DNA of 64,000 bases from Sipunculus nudus (Eukaryota; Annelida; Sipuncula; Golfingiida; Sipunculidae): positions 39,747,473 to 39,811,472 of the forward strand of contig CM049319.1 of NCBI GenBank assembly GCA_026874595.1. The letters run 5' to 3'. Both the position numbers and the translations under genes were made by a program. Below, one piece after another: positions 24,201 to 36,475 of this stretch. The first letter of the stretch is position 1. The number at the start of each line of letters is the position of its first letter. Below the pieces are notes generated by a model that was not told the origin of the DNA, did no database searches, and saw only the letters and a list, made by a program, of their open reading frames with translations.

Positions 24201-24527
24201 TGTTGTGATGTTCTTTCTAACACAAACATTCCGAAAGCGGACTCCAGCAACGATTTAATAGTTGTTTATTTATTCCGCCCCGGCTTTGGGTACCAACTGA
24301 CTAGAATTCCCAAGAATACTTGAGACAAGAACTGCACGTATGCGCCCTGGCTACCACATTATAACAATCTAACATGCAGCAAATAATCCGATGTGGTTCC
24401 TGTTCTACCAGTCTTATGAATACATATTAAGTTATTATCCTGACTGTAGATGTCGCTACCAGCAGTGCACACAGGGTTTACGAGTTAATACAAATATTTA
24501 ACCCTAGATGTCGCCATTATCAGTACA
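24201..24527 (-). repeat. 5' LTR of the minus-strand Gypsy element
   Basis: Partner of 19865-20188, sharing the landmarks listed there. On the element strand it begins TGTACTGATA and ends near 24201. No tRNA-complementary primer site could be identified with confidence just inside it. Confidence 0.85.
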
Positions 24528-24649
24528 ATTTAGCTTATGTGTCCTGAATTGAACGCATGAACTCTTGCTCACCACTCAAGCACTTGAAAGAAAAATAGGT
24601 GAATTATAACGGATACACCAGCATGTATTATTAAAAATTATTTTTTTTA

Positions 24650-26330
24650 TTATTAACACAAGAAAATACATATATTGTATTCTTGTATATATTTGTGAAC
24701 CCTCTTGAAATCAAATCATCATTTTCTATATTCAGTTCATCTTTCCATTTCTTCATTGCATTAATAGGTTTTATTTGTTTTTTCTTAATCAAACAAATGT
24801 ATATATATTTTGATACCTTGCTCTGTGTTTATTTTAAATTCTGCATTTGTTTCTTCATCTGCATGTGTAATTTTATTCAATAATAACTTCCATTCTTTAG
24901 GTATTTCATCTAATGAACTCATATACTGTAAATAATTGCATTTGTTGCGAACTTTTTCCTCTAGTTCTTGGTGTGTTAAGAATCTAAATCCAACTCTTTG
25001 CCTTTTTTATTATGATTCTTATAAACTATGGTCTTATGACCATGATATAATTAACTTTTATTTATGAGTTGAACCAGGGTGATTTATTTAAAACATTTGT
25101 TTCATTTACCTCTTCAAAATAAAAATTGCACCATGCCTGGATTACATTTAACCAAAAGGGTGACATAAGTTTGAAAACTTTATGAGCATCATTAGATTTT
25201 AAGTTACAATGAAAAAGGAAAGAGTCTAATTTTAAGATTTCAGATAATAACACTTTTTATTTATCCAAATGTGTTTCATTTTTTATTCGTTCTATCCAGG
25301 CTATCTTTAACGCTTGTTTTGTAATGCGGTATCTGTCATTTCTAAGCCACTATCTTCATTTAACCCAATTAATGTGTTTTTTTTTATTTTTGTCCGTCCC
25401 TTTGACCAAATAAAGTCTTTGATTAATTTGTTTACACAAATTAGTGGACTTGATGAACAATGGATGGAAGACCAGAAAATAAATATATGAGTTGTGATAA
25501 TATTTGGGATTTCAAAATAGTGATCTTACCAAACGGAGTCAATAGTCTTTTAGACCAGAGATTCAGATATTCTTTAATTTTGTCTAATGTTTCATTATAA
25601 TTTAATCATTTCACTAACATTTCTTGTTATTTTAACAAGGAATTTTAAGTGGACCATTGGTGATAATTAATCCAAGTTTTTTTTCAGTTCTGGTGAATCT
25701 GTAGAGCCATTCCCCATTGGCATAATACTACTTTTATCAACATTTACTTTTAAGCCTGAAAATTTTTCTAACGGTGATAATACTTTTAAAGTTGATTTGA
25801 CACTCAATATTTTCTTATGTAAAGGTAGTATCATCTGCGTAATGTGATATGATAAAATTATTTCAATTGATTTAAATGCCTTTAATATACTGATGGTGTC
25901 GATTGTAATTTGCCAAAGCTTCCACACTAACAATAAATAAATAAGGAGATAACTGACACCCTGTCTGAAACCTCGAGTGACAGTAAAGAGTGCATGGAGA
26001 CATTCATCCATTATTCAGAATGCTACTAGACATGTTTGTATATAAAATTCTAATTCATTTAATTATATTATCTCTAAAATTAAAATATTTGAGTGATTTT
26101 TTTAACGAAAGACCATTCTAAACTTTCAAACGCCTTTTCATAGTCTGCTGCTAAAATGTAAGCATTTTTATGTCCACATCTACAAATATCCATTAATGAC
26201 AGAATTTTTATTAAATTTTGTCCTATATACCTATTTTTCAGAAAATCTCTTTGATCTTCATTTTTTATTTTATTTAATGTTGGTTTCATGGTATTAGCAC
26301 CACGCGACTGGTGACATTCATGCATGGATA
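24650..26330 (-). mobile_element. L1-like non-LTR retrotransposon relic, minus strand
   Basis: Right to left on the minus strand, NEDQRDFLKNRYIGQNLIKILS (about 26290-26220, broken here by spacing) leads to LAADYEKAFESLEWSF near 26150-26100, which is RT box A in the L1/Tx1 style. The RT continues at 26011-25667, with GFRQG (box B) and a KFSGLKVNVDKSSIMPMG stretch after a degraded catalytic box. A C-terminal segment at 25253-25062 has PFWLNVIQAWCNF and ends with PWFNS. Further residues up to about 24680 are consistent with the C-terminal region of this class. Endonuclease is absent. Many stops and shifts. Confidence 0.83.
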
Positions 26331-26469
26331 CCCAGCACTAATGGATACCAATATTGGATACGTTGATAGATATAAAATCTTACATCACATGAGTGTGTCA
26401 TGTTACCAACACAAAATATATATGCATCAATTCTTCATTATATGATAACGTCTTTATAGGAGTTTGATA

Positions 26470-28015
26470 TACACAAAAAATCTTATCACAAACATATTTT
26501 ATCTGAATGGTGACTCATTGAAACGTAACCCTGCACTTAACAGACACACCTTAACCAATGACCTTGTGACCACAAAATCTGAGAACTTATTATCTCTGAA
26601 CTTGCAGCATTTAGATTATTGTAACATTCTTCTAAAAAATGCGGGTCCAGTGACCTTGACCTCTTACCAGGTAACCTCAAAATCTACAGATTTCTTCACT
26701 TTGGGCAAGTAAGCCATTGCATCCACAATCATTTTAAAGATATGGCTCCTGTGACCTTCACCTTTGACCTCTGGACCATGAAAATAATTTTTTTTACTTA
26801 AGTGGTGGGTCATTAAATAAATCAAGTTTGAAGCCACTCTGTCTAGCCAAAGCAGAATTCTCTTCCATAAACTAGTTTTTGAATGAAAGGGCACTGTGAA
26901 CATGACCTTTGACCCTATGACCCCAAATCGAAAAGAATCTTCTACTATTGGCATGTGAGTAATATCTTAAAGATGGAAGGTTTGTGATGAAAATTTTGGC
27001 TTGAAATCCATACACATTCCTTTCAAATACATGGGCCTGTGATCTTGACCTTTGACCTTTGGACCCTAAAATCGACAGGGTTCTTACTTTAGTGGTAAGC
27101 CCTATATAAGTTAAGTTTGAAACCAATATGTCAGACTATACTGGAGTTATCATCTGGAAACTAATTTGTGAACAGACGGCCCCTGTGACCTTGACCTTGT
27201 GACCCCAAATTCATTTATGCTCTCCCTATGCTGGCAAGTCAGCTAAATGTGCAAAATGGAAAGTTTGGGGTGTAAAGCTTGGCTTAAAATGCAGCCATAA
27301 TCTTTTTAAATAAGCGAGTCTTGTGACCTTGACCTTTGACCTCATGACCCTAAAATCATACAGGTCCTTTCTTTGGTGGTGGGCCATGTGTAAGTCATGT
27401 CTGAAATCCATATGTTAATTCCAACCTGGAGTTATCATCTGGAAACAAATTTGTGTGGATGGACGGATGGACAGAGAGACAGACAGATGAACAAACAAAC
27501 AGACAGGGTGATTACTATAGGGCATCCACTTGTGATCAATAAACACAACACTTGTGATCAATAATCACAACAGGTTTTGGGACACTAGATGGACTCATAG
27601 CTGAGAAACTGACATGATTGTTGTCATTTTATAGTTTAAAAAAATAGAAAAATATTCATAAAAATTAAAAAAAATACGGGTGGCACCACCACTTTTCGGG
27701 AACTGACAAAAGTAGTCATGGTCAATATTGAAGGCAAGATTCATGACAATCCATGCATTAATTATCAAGATCTTGGAGGTTTTGTATCAACTTTTTTATT
27801 ATTCTGGGGGGTACTTACACGCCCTGTAGCTCTGAAGACATAGGTCGCAGTGACCTATTTTCAGGTTTTCAAGGAGATTTTTTATGGACCTCCTTAGATG
27901 TATAGTTATAGGCTTCTAGGGTCAGCGGTTACGATTTGTGCCCTGCTAACGGACGGCCGGACGGACGACGGACAAAGCGCCATACCTATATCTCAGTTAA
28001 CTTATAGTCACCTGA
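26470..28015 (+). repeat. Repeat family rich in TGACCTTGACC motifs, copy 1
   Basis: The family pairs with 36476-37640: both contain CATAAACTAGTTTKTGAAT, CTATGACCCCAAATCGAAAAG, GGCTTGAAATSCATACACATTCC, TTGGCTTAAAATGCAGCCATAATC and a module with CAGCRGTTACRATTYGTGCC. Units of about 130-150 bp repeat the phrase TGTGACCTTGACCTTTGACC with variations. The right end has a GGACGGACGACGGACAAAGCG run and then a CTCAG...CTGAG pairing near 27992-28015, like the 3' ends of the hairpin-ended elements elsewhere in the window. No transposase. The left edge is uncertain. Confidence 0.78.
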
Positions 28016-28509
28016 GCTAATAATTTATCTTCAAAATATTACATACAGGCAACCATACAAATTTTGATTCATATACCAGTGGCGTACATCTATTATTTTC
28101 TACAAATACTTTAACATGTGGATTACTACGATACATAGATTTTTTATTCTTATGTTGACATTGTTAGAAATTCAATGCACGTTATAACTTGTTCGAGACA
28201 CCTTTACTTTCTTGAGAGCTTCGTGCTGTCATCAGTTATTATTATCTGTTTGTTCTATGACGAATGTTGTTTACAATCACTTCAGTGTACATTGGGGATC
28301 TGTTTATTATGTTCAAGATGTATTCCTATCGTTGAGCACGAAATGTTGAAGCAGTTGTAGTATCATAAGGGTTCGTTTTGCTAGCAGAACGGGATACAAA
28401 TACTCTTTGAAAGGAGACTAGCCAATCAGGTTTTAGGGGCAAAAGGACCCACAGTTATTTTGAGTGCCACAGAAAAGTTATTATTACTGTTCCAATTGAA
28501 AGTAGTTTC
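28016..28509. other. No gene seen
   Basis: Non-coding stretch between the TGACCTTGACC repeat and the 5' end of the LINE endonuclease. Confidence 0.4.
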
Positions 28510-28900
28510 AATGGACCTCGTTTGTGCTGCCTGTACAACTTACCGACACTTAGATAATGTAACTCAGGGGACGTCCATCCAAATCCAGGTCCCCGTGGTA
28601 TTATCAGTGCATTGGGTGCATTATCCATTGTTCATGTAAATGTGAGAAGTCTTGTACCTAAAATTGATTCAGTATCAATGGAGTTGAGTAAATATGATAT
28701 AACTGCTCTAAAAGAAACCTGGTCAAACAGTAGAATTGCAAGTAAAAAAAAAATAATGGTTTCTGGGAAACTCTTAGATGCGATCGTGAAACAGGAAGGG
28801 GAGAGGGAGTTGAATTATATGCTACTTCCTAGATACCAATCACAGATAATAGTGAACCCTGATATGTAGAGACACGGCAATCGTTTTTCTAGATGGTTCC

Positions 28901-29455
28901 TGTAACGCGTGTGTACTGTGTATTATGTTAGATTCTTTAGATTGTTCGAGAAATAGAAAGTTCTCGGCTTGAGCTGAGAAGATATAAATAGGGGCTGAGC
29001 CGAGAGGGAGGTGAGAGAATATTCTAGCGGACACAGAAGCGTGTATGTCAGTTTGTGGGGCCTATTCCGATAAGTGCGGCAATTTTAGATTTTCTTCAGA
29101 TTTTCTTCTGGATATGTGACGAATCTTATTTGGTCTTCAGTTTACTTTCGGGATTGTTACAAGAGCTTTACATTGGACTGTTATTCTCCGAGAGAATTTG
29201 TGTGAACTGTTCGTCCGGCTTATACATTTTAAAGGACTTATCGCTGTGGCAGTGGTGGTATCCAGGTACTGTGCACTTTATGTATTAGGCTGTGTGATTA
29301 TATTGATTTGCTGTTATACTGTTGTTGTACTGTGTAATTGTATTGATTTAGTGTACTGTAATGTTAGGGTTGTTTTAAGAATTAATTAAAGTTATTTGTT
29401 AACAAAAAACACTGACTTCTTTATTAATTCCCCTAGACATTACACTAGTGTTACA
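28901..29455 (+). mobile_element. Solo LTR inserted in the LINE endonuclease
   Basis: The segment starts TGTAACGCGTG and ends ACTAGTGTTACA, giving inverted TGTAAC/GTTACA termini, and is about 555 bp long. It contains a TATA box and splits the LINE endonuclease between its N- and C-terminal parts. No gag or pol is attached, so I infer a solo LTR left by recombination. Flanking bases (GTTCC and GAATC) do not match as a target duplication, which weakens the exact boundary call. The strand is inferred from the TATA box. Confidence 0.68.
28983..28990 (+). promoter_or_regulatory. TATA box of the solo LTR
   Basis: TATAAATAGGGGCTG lies about 80 bases into the LTR, as expected for a U3/R promoter. 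The same TATAAATAGGGGCTG context recurs at 63704 in another LTR-like segment. Confidence 0.65.
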
Positions 29456-29708
29456 GAATCTGATTTTTTCTCCAATACAAAATTTATATTCATCACGCAT
29501 ACGTGATCTGTTGATAGGTTCCGTAACATTCTACGTGTATTGATCTTATAGCTTCAACCTCTCCTGATCTCCTACAAGAAGCGGGGGTGTGTCCACCTTT
29601 CTGCGGTGACCACAGTCCTCTGTGGGTCAAATTGAAAACATAATTAAGTAAAGATAAAGCGTTTGTAAGGAAAATCTACAATCACGAATGCGTGGATACA
29701 GAAGGTCT

Positions 29709-30884
29709 AAACTAGATGTGTCGGAACGACACGAATGTCCCCGCCTGGGGCAAATTAGAAACAATTGTAAAATTTTGAAAAAAATTTTAAGTTCAGGAGG
29801 TGTCGTATGGTCAAAAGTAGGTCAACAAGGGCAAAATGCAAACTCGATCTGTAATGGGTCATTATCAAGCAACACACCAAAAATCATGCCAGTATATGCA
29901 GGCATTGTGAAAAAAAGTCCATACATGTGCATTTTCCATAAAAATTTCTGTCTTTCATGAAATTTTCTATGTTTAGGAGCCGTAAAACAATCAAAAGAAG
30001 GTCAACCGGGACGAAACGCGAACTCGATCTGTAACTGTCATTATCTGCCCACATATAAAAAATCAGGGTGGTATGTGCAGGCATTGAGGAAAAAAAGTCA
30101 GTACATATGCATTTTTTATGAAAATTTCTATTTTTCATGAAACTTTCTATGTTCAGGAGCAGTCAAATGGTCAAAAGTAGGTCAACTGGGACAAACAGGA
30201 ACTCGATCTGTAACTGGTCATTATCTGCCTACACACCAAAAATCAGGCCCGTGTCTGCAGGCACTGCGAAAAAAAGTCTATACATGTGCACTTTTTTTAT
30301 GAAATTTTCTATGTTAAAGCACCGTCAAATGGTCAAAAGTAGGTCAACTGGGACAAAACGTGAACTTGATCTGTAACTGGTCATTATCTGCCCACACACC
30401 AAAAATCAGGCCAATATCTGCAGGTATTGCGAAGAAAAGTCTGTACAAGTGTATTTGTCATGAAAATTTATATTTTACATGAAATTTTCTATGTTCTGGA
30501 GGCGTAAAACGTTCAAAAGTAGGTCAACCGGGACGAAACGCGAACTCAATCTGTAACTGGTCATTATCTGCCTACACACCAAAAATCAGGCCAATATCTG
30601 CAGGCATTGCGAAAAAAAGTCCGTACATGTGTATTTGTCATGAAATTTCTATTTTTCATGAAATTTTCTAAGTTTAGGAGCCGTAAAACGGTCAAAAGTA
30701 AGTCAACCGGGACGAAACGCGAACTCGATCTGTAACTGGTCTATATCTGCCCACACACCAAAAATCAGGCCAATATCTGCAGGCATTGCGAAAAAAAGTC
30801 CGTACAACTGTTTGATTTCGGAATGACGGAAGGACGGACATGGGTAAAACTATATGCCCCGGCCACTTTGTGGCGGGGGCATAA
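29709..30884 (+). mobile_element. Pearl-like hairpin-ended tandem-repeat element, family A copy 1
   Basis: The 5' end is AACTAGAT followed by the palindrome GTGTCG-GAA-CGACAC (29718-29732) and GAATGTCCCCGCC. Six units follow, marked by TCAAAAGTAGGTCAAC at 29811, 29991, 30171, 30333, 30513 and 30692, so the period is about 180 bp except for one interval of 162. After the array come GGACGGACATGGG and a terminal hairpin ATGCCCC...GGGGCAT (30853-30882) with an inner GCCAC/GTGGC stem. It interrupts the LINE between endonuclease and linker. No open frame is present. The plan matches pearl elements of bivalves, grouped by others with non-autonomous Helentrons. Confidence 0.85.
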
Positions 30885-31168
30885 AAAAATCTGGCCAGTC
30901 TAATCGTAGACGAAACAGTCGAGCTGAACTGTGCAGTAGGCAACTGGACCAATGACTTCCTCAATGCAATAAGTAAAAATATTCAATACAAAGATGTTAC
31001 TATTCGACCATCGGACAAACAAGGGCTCACCTATGACCTAAGATGTCACATTAGGAATCGAAACCGATGCCATTCAAAAGCGAAACGGACAAACAGTGGG
31101 GAACAAAAATGAACTCTCCATGCTCAGTACCCCCCAAATTGTGGTGGTAAATACTTATAGTAACTTTA

Positions 31169-32206
31169 AACAAGCAAATTCGTGGAATTAATGTCCCCCG
31201 CTTTGGGATCTTGGTGTTTTTCATGCTTGATAATGGACGGACAGGCAGGGTAACAGCCAGACAGAAGCCAGACACTCCAAGACCAATCCTAACCAAGGTG
31301 AGCATGAGAGCAAATACTGACCTAACTTTGATTGAAACCGGATAATATTTAGGAAAATTATCGCAGGGAAACTAAAACATGACAGACGGACAGACAAAGT
31401 GACAGACAGACAGACAGAGGGCCAGACACTTCAAAACCAATTCTAACCAAGGTAAGCATGAGCGCAATTACTGACCAAAATTTGAATGAAATTTGATAAT
31501 ATTTAGGAAAGTAATCGCACGGAAACGAAAACCTGACGGACAAACAGGCACAGACAGACAGGAGCCAGACACTCCATAACCAATCCATACCAAGGTAAGC
31601 ATGAGAGCAATCACTGACCAAAATTTGAATGAAATCAGATAATATTTGGAAAAGTTATCGCAAGGAAACGAAAACCTGATGGACAAACAGACACACAGAC
31701 AAACAGATGCCGGACACTCCAAAACCGATCCCAACCAAGGTAAGTATGAGAGCAATCACTGACCAAAATTTGACTGAAATCAAATAATATTTAGGAAAGT
31801 TATCGCATGGAAATGAAAACCTGACAGGCAGACAGTCAAGTGACAGATAGACAGACAGACAGAAGCCAGACACTCCAAAACCAATCCCAACCAAGGTAAG
31901 CATGAGAGCAATCACTGACCAAAATTTGACTGAAATCAAATAATAATTAGGAAAGTTATCGCATGGAAATGAAAACCTGACAGGCGGACAGATAAAGTGA
32001 CAGATAGACAGACAGACAGAAGCCAGACACTCCAAAACCAATTCTAACCAAGGTATCCATGAGAGCAATCACTGACCCAAATTTGAATGAAATCGGATAA
32101 TATTTAGGACAGGTATCGGACGGAAACGATAAAACCTGACGGACGGACAGAGAGACAGACAGACAAACCCAAATCCATGTCCCCCGCATCCGCGGAGCAG
32201 GGGACA
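31169..32206 (+). mobile_element. Pearl-like hairpin-ended tandem-repeat element, family B
   Basis: The 5' end is AACAAG followed by the palindrome AATTC-GTG-GAATT (31177-31189) and AATGTCCCCCGC. Six units of about 143-163 bp follow, each with ACCAAGGTRAGCATGAGAGC (31283, 31446, 31589, 31734, 31890, 32047) and a GACAGACAGACAGA run. The 3' end is the hairpin TGTCCCCCGCATCCGCGGAG followed by CAGGGGACA (32178-32206). It sits in the LINE just before the RT linker. Its GTCCCCCGC boxes at both ends resemble those of family A, although the unit sequences are unrelated. Confidence 0.83.
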
Positions 32207-34160
32207 ACAAGTGGCCTCTGGCAATACTATTCCACCGATTATTGTTGGGGCTGATATTGTTGCTGATGACCGCGAAAAAAAAGCTGAACAATTTTACACA
32301 TATTTCGTTGAAAAAGCTTCTTTAGAACCATATGACTCCGCCCATGCAAATGAACTGGAAGATATTGTAATATCGGAACAGGACGTATTGGACAGTGTAA
32401 TTTCTCTTAGTGTTAATGAAGCTTGTGGTCAAGATGGAATGCTCAAATGCATGAGCGTCCCCGAAGTTTGAAAACAAGCAATTGTAACACCGATATATAA
32501 GAAGGGGAGTAAGCAAGAACCTGGTAACTATCGACCGGTCCCGCTGCTAAATTGCTGAAGTAAAGTGTTTGAAAAGTGTGTTCAAATATGTATTCAATCA
32601 CATGCATAAAAATCAGAGGTTTACCCCTCTTCAAGCAGCTTTAATACCAGATCATTTATGTACTTATAAACTCTGTGAAATGTATGAAATAGTTTTATAG
32701 GCAATTGACATGGGAAAGGAAACTTTTTGTTTCACTGGATGCTCCAATAGCATTTGACAGGGTACGGCAAAAAAGTCTACTGTACAAATTGAATACCATG
32801 GGTGTTAAAGGTGCATTACTCAACTGGTGTTCTGTTTACTTGTCAAACCGTTAACAACGAGTAATAATAAACGAAAAATCTTTATCATTCTTGTCTGCAA
32901 AGGCAAGATTGCCACAGGGATCAATACTAGGGCCATTGTTTTTTCTAGTATATATGAATGTCTTTGTAGGTTGTGTAAACACATATATAAGATTGTTTGC
33001 TGATGATGCGTCACTCTTTGTAGTGGGGAGCGACTTTATCTGTATATCAGTATATTGAATAATGATTTAAAATCTATTGAAAGATGGGCTGTAGATTGGC
33101 AAGTCAGATGTAATCCAGATAAAATAAACTATGATATTTAGTAGGAGAAATGTAACAGCTCCACCTCTTGCTATGTTTGGCCAACCACTGTTGTCAGTTA
33201 GCCAGCACAAACACTTGGGGTGATACTTAATGGACGTGGTAAATGGAAGGATCATATTTACTGCATCTGTGACAAAGCAAGTAAGAGATTTGACGAATTA
33301 AGATCGCTTATGTATAGGCTAAGTAGGAAAGCTTTAGAAACATTGCATATATGTCATTGATAAGTCCAGTATTAGAGTATGCCTGTGAGCTCTGGCGTGA
33401 GTTTAGCGAAACCCAGGCAGGTCAACAAGAAGTAATCCAGCTGACTGCTGCTGGAATAGTTACAGGTGCCACAAGGGGGACCAGCCATGAATTAATCTAT
33501 AGAAAAACAGGATGACAAACATTATCTGAGAGTCGTAAGATCCGAAAATCCGATTCAAATGATAAATGAACCCGCACCAAAATATATGTGTGACTTGATT
33601 CCGGATAAGATGGTAGTACTGGTTGTGATCTGCGAAATAGAAATAATTTGAGACCTCCTGCAGGTCGCACAACCCTATGACAAAATTCCTTTTTATTATC
33701 TACAATGTCACTCTGGAATTCTTTTAATGAACCAGCAAGAAACAGTCCTTTAATCTTGAGTTTTAAGAAAAAGGTGAGAATCTAATATACAGAGACCACC
33801 ATTACATTTCAGCCATTTCATAGGTAGCAGGTCTGCTCAGATATACCACACTAGGATGAGATTAGGTTGTAGTTCGCTATATCCGCTTCTGTTCAAAAAC
33901 CACTGTACATAAAATCTTATATGTCCATGCGGAAATGGAATTGAGACACCAGAACATTTCTGATTATTCTGTGAACTCTATTTCCAGGAAAGACTGGTCT
34001 TTTTCAGAAATATTTGTCCGGAATTTAAAAGTATAGAAATCTTTCTGTATGGAAGCGAATACCTATATCTTGTTAGAAGAACTATGACCTATTTATGCAT
34101 GTAGGCCTAAACGAGTTTATAGTTGCTAGAAATCGATTTTGAATTGTTAGAGGTACAGAT

Positions 34161-34289
34161 GTTTCGAGAGGCGCTAAAACATAAAACAATATATATACAC
34201 CCACATATTACTATAAAAACTCATCCTATAAAATTCTGTAATTTTACATGTGACTGATTTTGCATTTGTGCGTATATGGGCAAAGAAAA
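34161..34289. other. Spacer after the LINE
   Basis: AT-rich sequence between the end of the LINE C-terminal region and the next hairpin-ended element. No feature recognised. Confidence 0.4.
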
Positions 34290-35484
34290 AACTAGACGAC
34301 CATAGGTCGAGCGCTCGCCGGAAATGACATAAAGATAGTCAAATGAATGAGCAACATCGATGAGGAAGAAAATAAGCCAAAGTTTATAAAGATAGGATCA
34401 ACATTAAAAAAGTAATGAAGAAAATAAAATATTGAACAATTTTGATGACCTTGACCTTGACATATTTAGACAATACACATAGAACTTCCAGAAATCTGTA
34501 AGACGTACGATATATGTAAGTTACAAAGTGATTCCATCAAAACTGAGGACTGAAGAATGTTATATGTAGGACGCATGAACCAGCAAGCAGGCAAAATTGA
34601 GCTGACAAACAGACAGACATTCTTACAAAGTGACACAACACTGAGACCAGATGACTTAACCAGGTTATGGAGAAAGCTCAGAGAAAGAAAATGAGCTATA
34701 GTTTATGTATTTGAAATCTTTAGCATTAAAGATATGGCCAAAAAATGATATGTCGGGGAGGTTGTAGTGCAGCGCCCCCAAGTGGCCATATCATGAAATT
34801 GAAAAATATGCCTCGAGATATTACTGTAAGACATAAGATGTACCAGTTTCAAAAGGATTCCTGCACAACTGTGGCCTGGTTATGGAGAAGACTCAGAGGA
34901 AGAAAGTAAGCTTTAATTTATGCAACCGAGATTTATAGTTTTGGAGATACGGCCAAAAGATGAAATGTAGGGGAGGTTGTGGCCATATCATGAAAATGAA
35001 AAATATGTTTTGAGATATTACTGTAAGACATGAATTGTACCAGTTTCAAAAGGATTCCTGCAAAACCGTGGCCTGTAGAATGCTATAGTAAGACGCAAGA
35101 ACCAGCAAGCAGGCGAAATTGAGGACAACTGACAAACAGACATACAAACTGACAAAGTGATACAAGTTTGAGACAAGTCGGCAAAACTTAGTTCTGGAGA
35201 AGACCCAGAGGAATAAATTAAGCTAAAGTTTGTAAAGATAGGACTGATATTGAGGAAGTTATGGCGAAAATAAACTTTCGACGTTTTTCGATTACCTTGA
35301 CCTTGACCTTTGACCGATATTAAAAAAAAAATCAATAGGCTTCGAGGACTTTTGATTTTCTATCAACTGTGTAAGTTTGAAAGAGATTGTTGCAAAACTG
35401 TGCATTTGCGGGTGGAGACAGACAAACAAACAGACATACGGAACTGACCAACATGCTTGCCGAAATCGAAGATTTCCGGCAAGC
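34290..35484 (+). mobile_element. Pearl-like hairpin-ended tandem-repeat element, family D
   Basis: The 5' end is AACTAGA then CGACC-ATA-GGTCG (34297-34309). The core has repeats of about 200 bp marked by TATGGAGAARRCTCAGAGRA, GGGGAGGTTGT and GAGATATTACTGTAAGACAT (34816 and 35015). It also contains CCTTGACCTTGACCTTTGACC near 35294. After a GACAAACAAACAGACA run the element closes with a strong hairpin, TGCTTGCCG...CGGCAAGCA (35454-35484), whose inner arms AAATC/GATTT also pair. No protein-coding capacity was seen. Confidence 0.8.
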
Positions 35485-35755
35485 AATAAATATATATATC
35501 ATACTGATTTGGCTCAAAAAAGATGACAAGATGGACGATATATTTGTATTTACTACTTTTCTATTCTTGTTATATTATATCATGTGAATCTTATATTTTT
35601 ATGTGAGGAGAAGAATTAATTTAGGGCTGTGCCCTGTTTTCTTATCCGTTTGCTATTATGCAATAAAATATTGTTTAAACCAAAGAGCCAGATGATTTAT
35701 GAATATGGTTAATTTTCAATGTAACTTCTTACTTCATTAAATATTGATGTTAGTA

Positions 35756-35756
<1 letters not shown>

Positions 35757-35818
<62 letters not shown>
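35757..35818. repeat. (AT)n microsatellite
   Basis: About 30 uninterrupted AT dinucleotides. Confidence 0.97.
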
Positions 35819-35821
<3 letters not shown>

Positions 35822-36475
35822 ACGTGAAACTGTACGCATACACTCAGATCCTTGAATGGTTCTGCGTTAAATGTTTGTACCTTTTAAAAATAAAATCTTA
35901 CTACTAATACCAGAACCTTTAACTCCTTTTCATATTTCATCCATGTAAATTTTTCAAATCGCTTTCATTTGTTGCCTATATTCATAAAATCATATGACAT
36001 AGGGTCCTATATAGTATTTGTATATATATAGACCAAAGACGGCTTCATTTTGCCGTTTTCTCGCACAGTTACTCCACAAATGATTAGAATGCGAAGTTCG
36101 CACAACATTTAAAACAATCTGCAAATATATGTATATAAAGCTGCGTTTACCGGGCGCGTGGGATGCGGTATGCGAAAAAGATTTTTTTCGCATGCGAAAA
36201 AGATTTTTTTCGCTCTAGTTATTTTATCAAAAAGCGTTAACCGGCCCCGTAGTATGCGGCATGGGACATGCGGTAAAATGGGATTCTCTGGGGAGAAAAG
36301 GATTCATATACCGTGCGCGGTAATGCGCCTGACAAGGCTTCAATGTGATTTTAAAAATATGTCAGCAAAGCCCACACAGGTAAATGGTAAATCAGCCGAC
36401 TTGATGCATAAAGCAGTGTTTGACCGCCCGCCCGATAAATGCCCCACGCCAATCTATGCCGGCGTTCTCTTTTTA
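35819..36475. repeat. Non-coding, with a possible MITE remnant at 36138-36340
   Basis: The stretch 36138-36340 repeats words of the type ATGCGGYATG and contains two copies of a block TGCGAAAAAGATTTTTTTCG (36168 and 36188). It opens with CTGCGTTTACCGGGCGCGTG and has a related GCGTTAACCGGCCCCGTAGT inside. Such reiterated ATGCGG-rich ends are typical of small non-autonomous DNA transposons. No complete termini or target duplication were found. Nothing was recognised in 35819-36137. Confidence 0.45.

Larger units (their letters stand above)
19865..24527 (-). mobile_element. Ty3/Gypsy-type retrotransposon with both LTRs, minus strand
   Basis: Two direct repeats of about 325 bp bracket a pol relic that reads right to left: protease-like, RT, RNase H, integrase. 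A polypurine tract sits beside the left (3') LTR. Total length is about 4.66 kb. Between the 5' LTR and the protease-like segment there are only about 225 bases with no gag-like frame, so gag has been lost. No convincing target duplication was found (outside bases CATCCTA and ATTTAGC), and the LTR edges could be off by a few bases. Many stops and frameshifts in pol make it defective. Confidence 0.87.
28510..34160 (+). mobile_element. CR1/Jockey-like LINE split by three nested insertions
   Basis: One LINE can be followed in order along the plus strand in four pieces. The apurinic-type endonuclease N-terminus is at 28612-28869 (LSIVHVNVRSLVPKID, then LKETWSNS). The endonuclease C-terminus is near 29555-29700 (SPDLLQEAGVCPPF, CGDHSPLWVKLK). 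The post-endonuclease linker is near 30935-31080 (GNWTNDFLNAISK, VTIRPSDKQGLTYDLR, IRNRNRCH). The RT runs from 32211 (SGNTIPPIIV, FYTYFVEK) through PIYKKGSKQEPGNYRPV, LDAPIAFDRV, RLPQGSILGPLFFLVYMN and LFADDASLFVVG to a Cys-rich C-terminal part near 33930-34060. Between the pieces lie a solo LTR and two tandem-repeat elements. Frames carry further stops, so it is a relic. Confidence 0.85.

Noticed and set aside
27440-27510. GACGGACAGACAGA runs as independent microsatellites
   Set aside because: They recur at a fixed position before the terminal hairpins of several element families, so they are part of those elements.
28901-29455. The 28.9 kb segment as a host gene promoter with a TATA box
   Set aside because: TGTAAC/GTTACA ends and its position inside a LINE endonuclease favour a solo LTR. 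No downstream host coding sequence exists.
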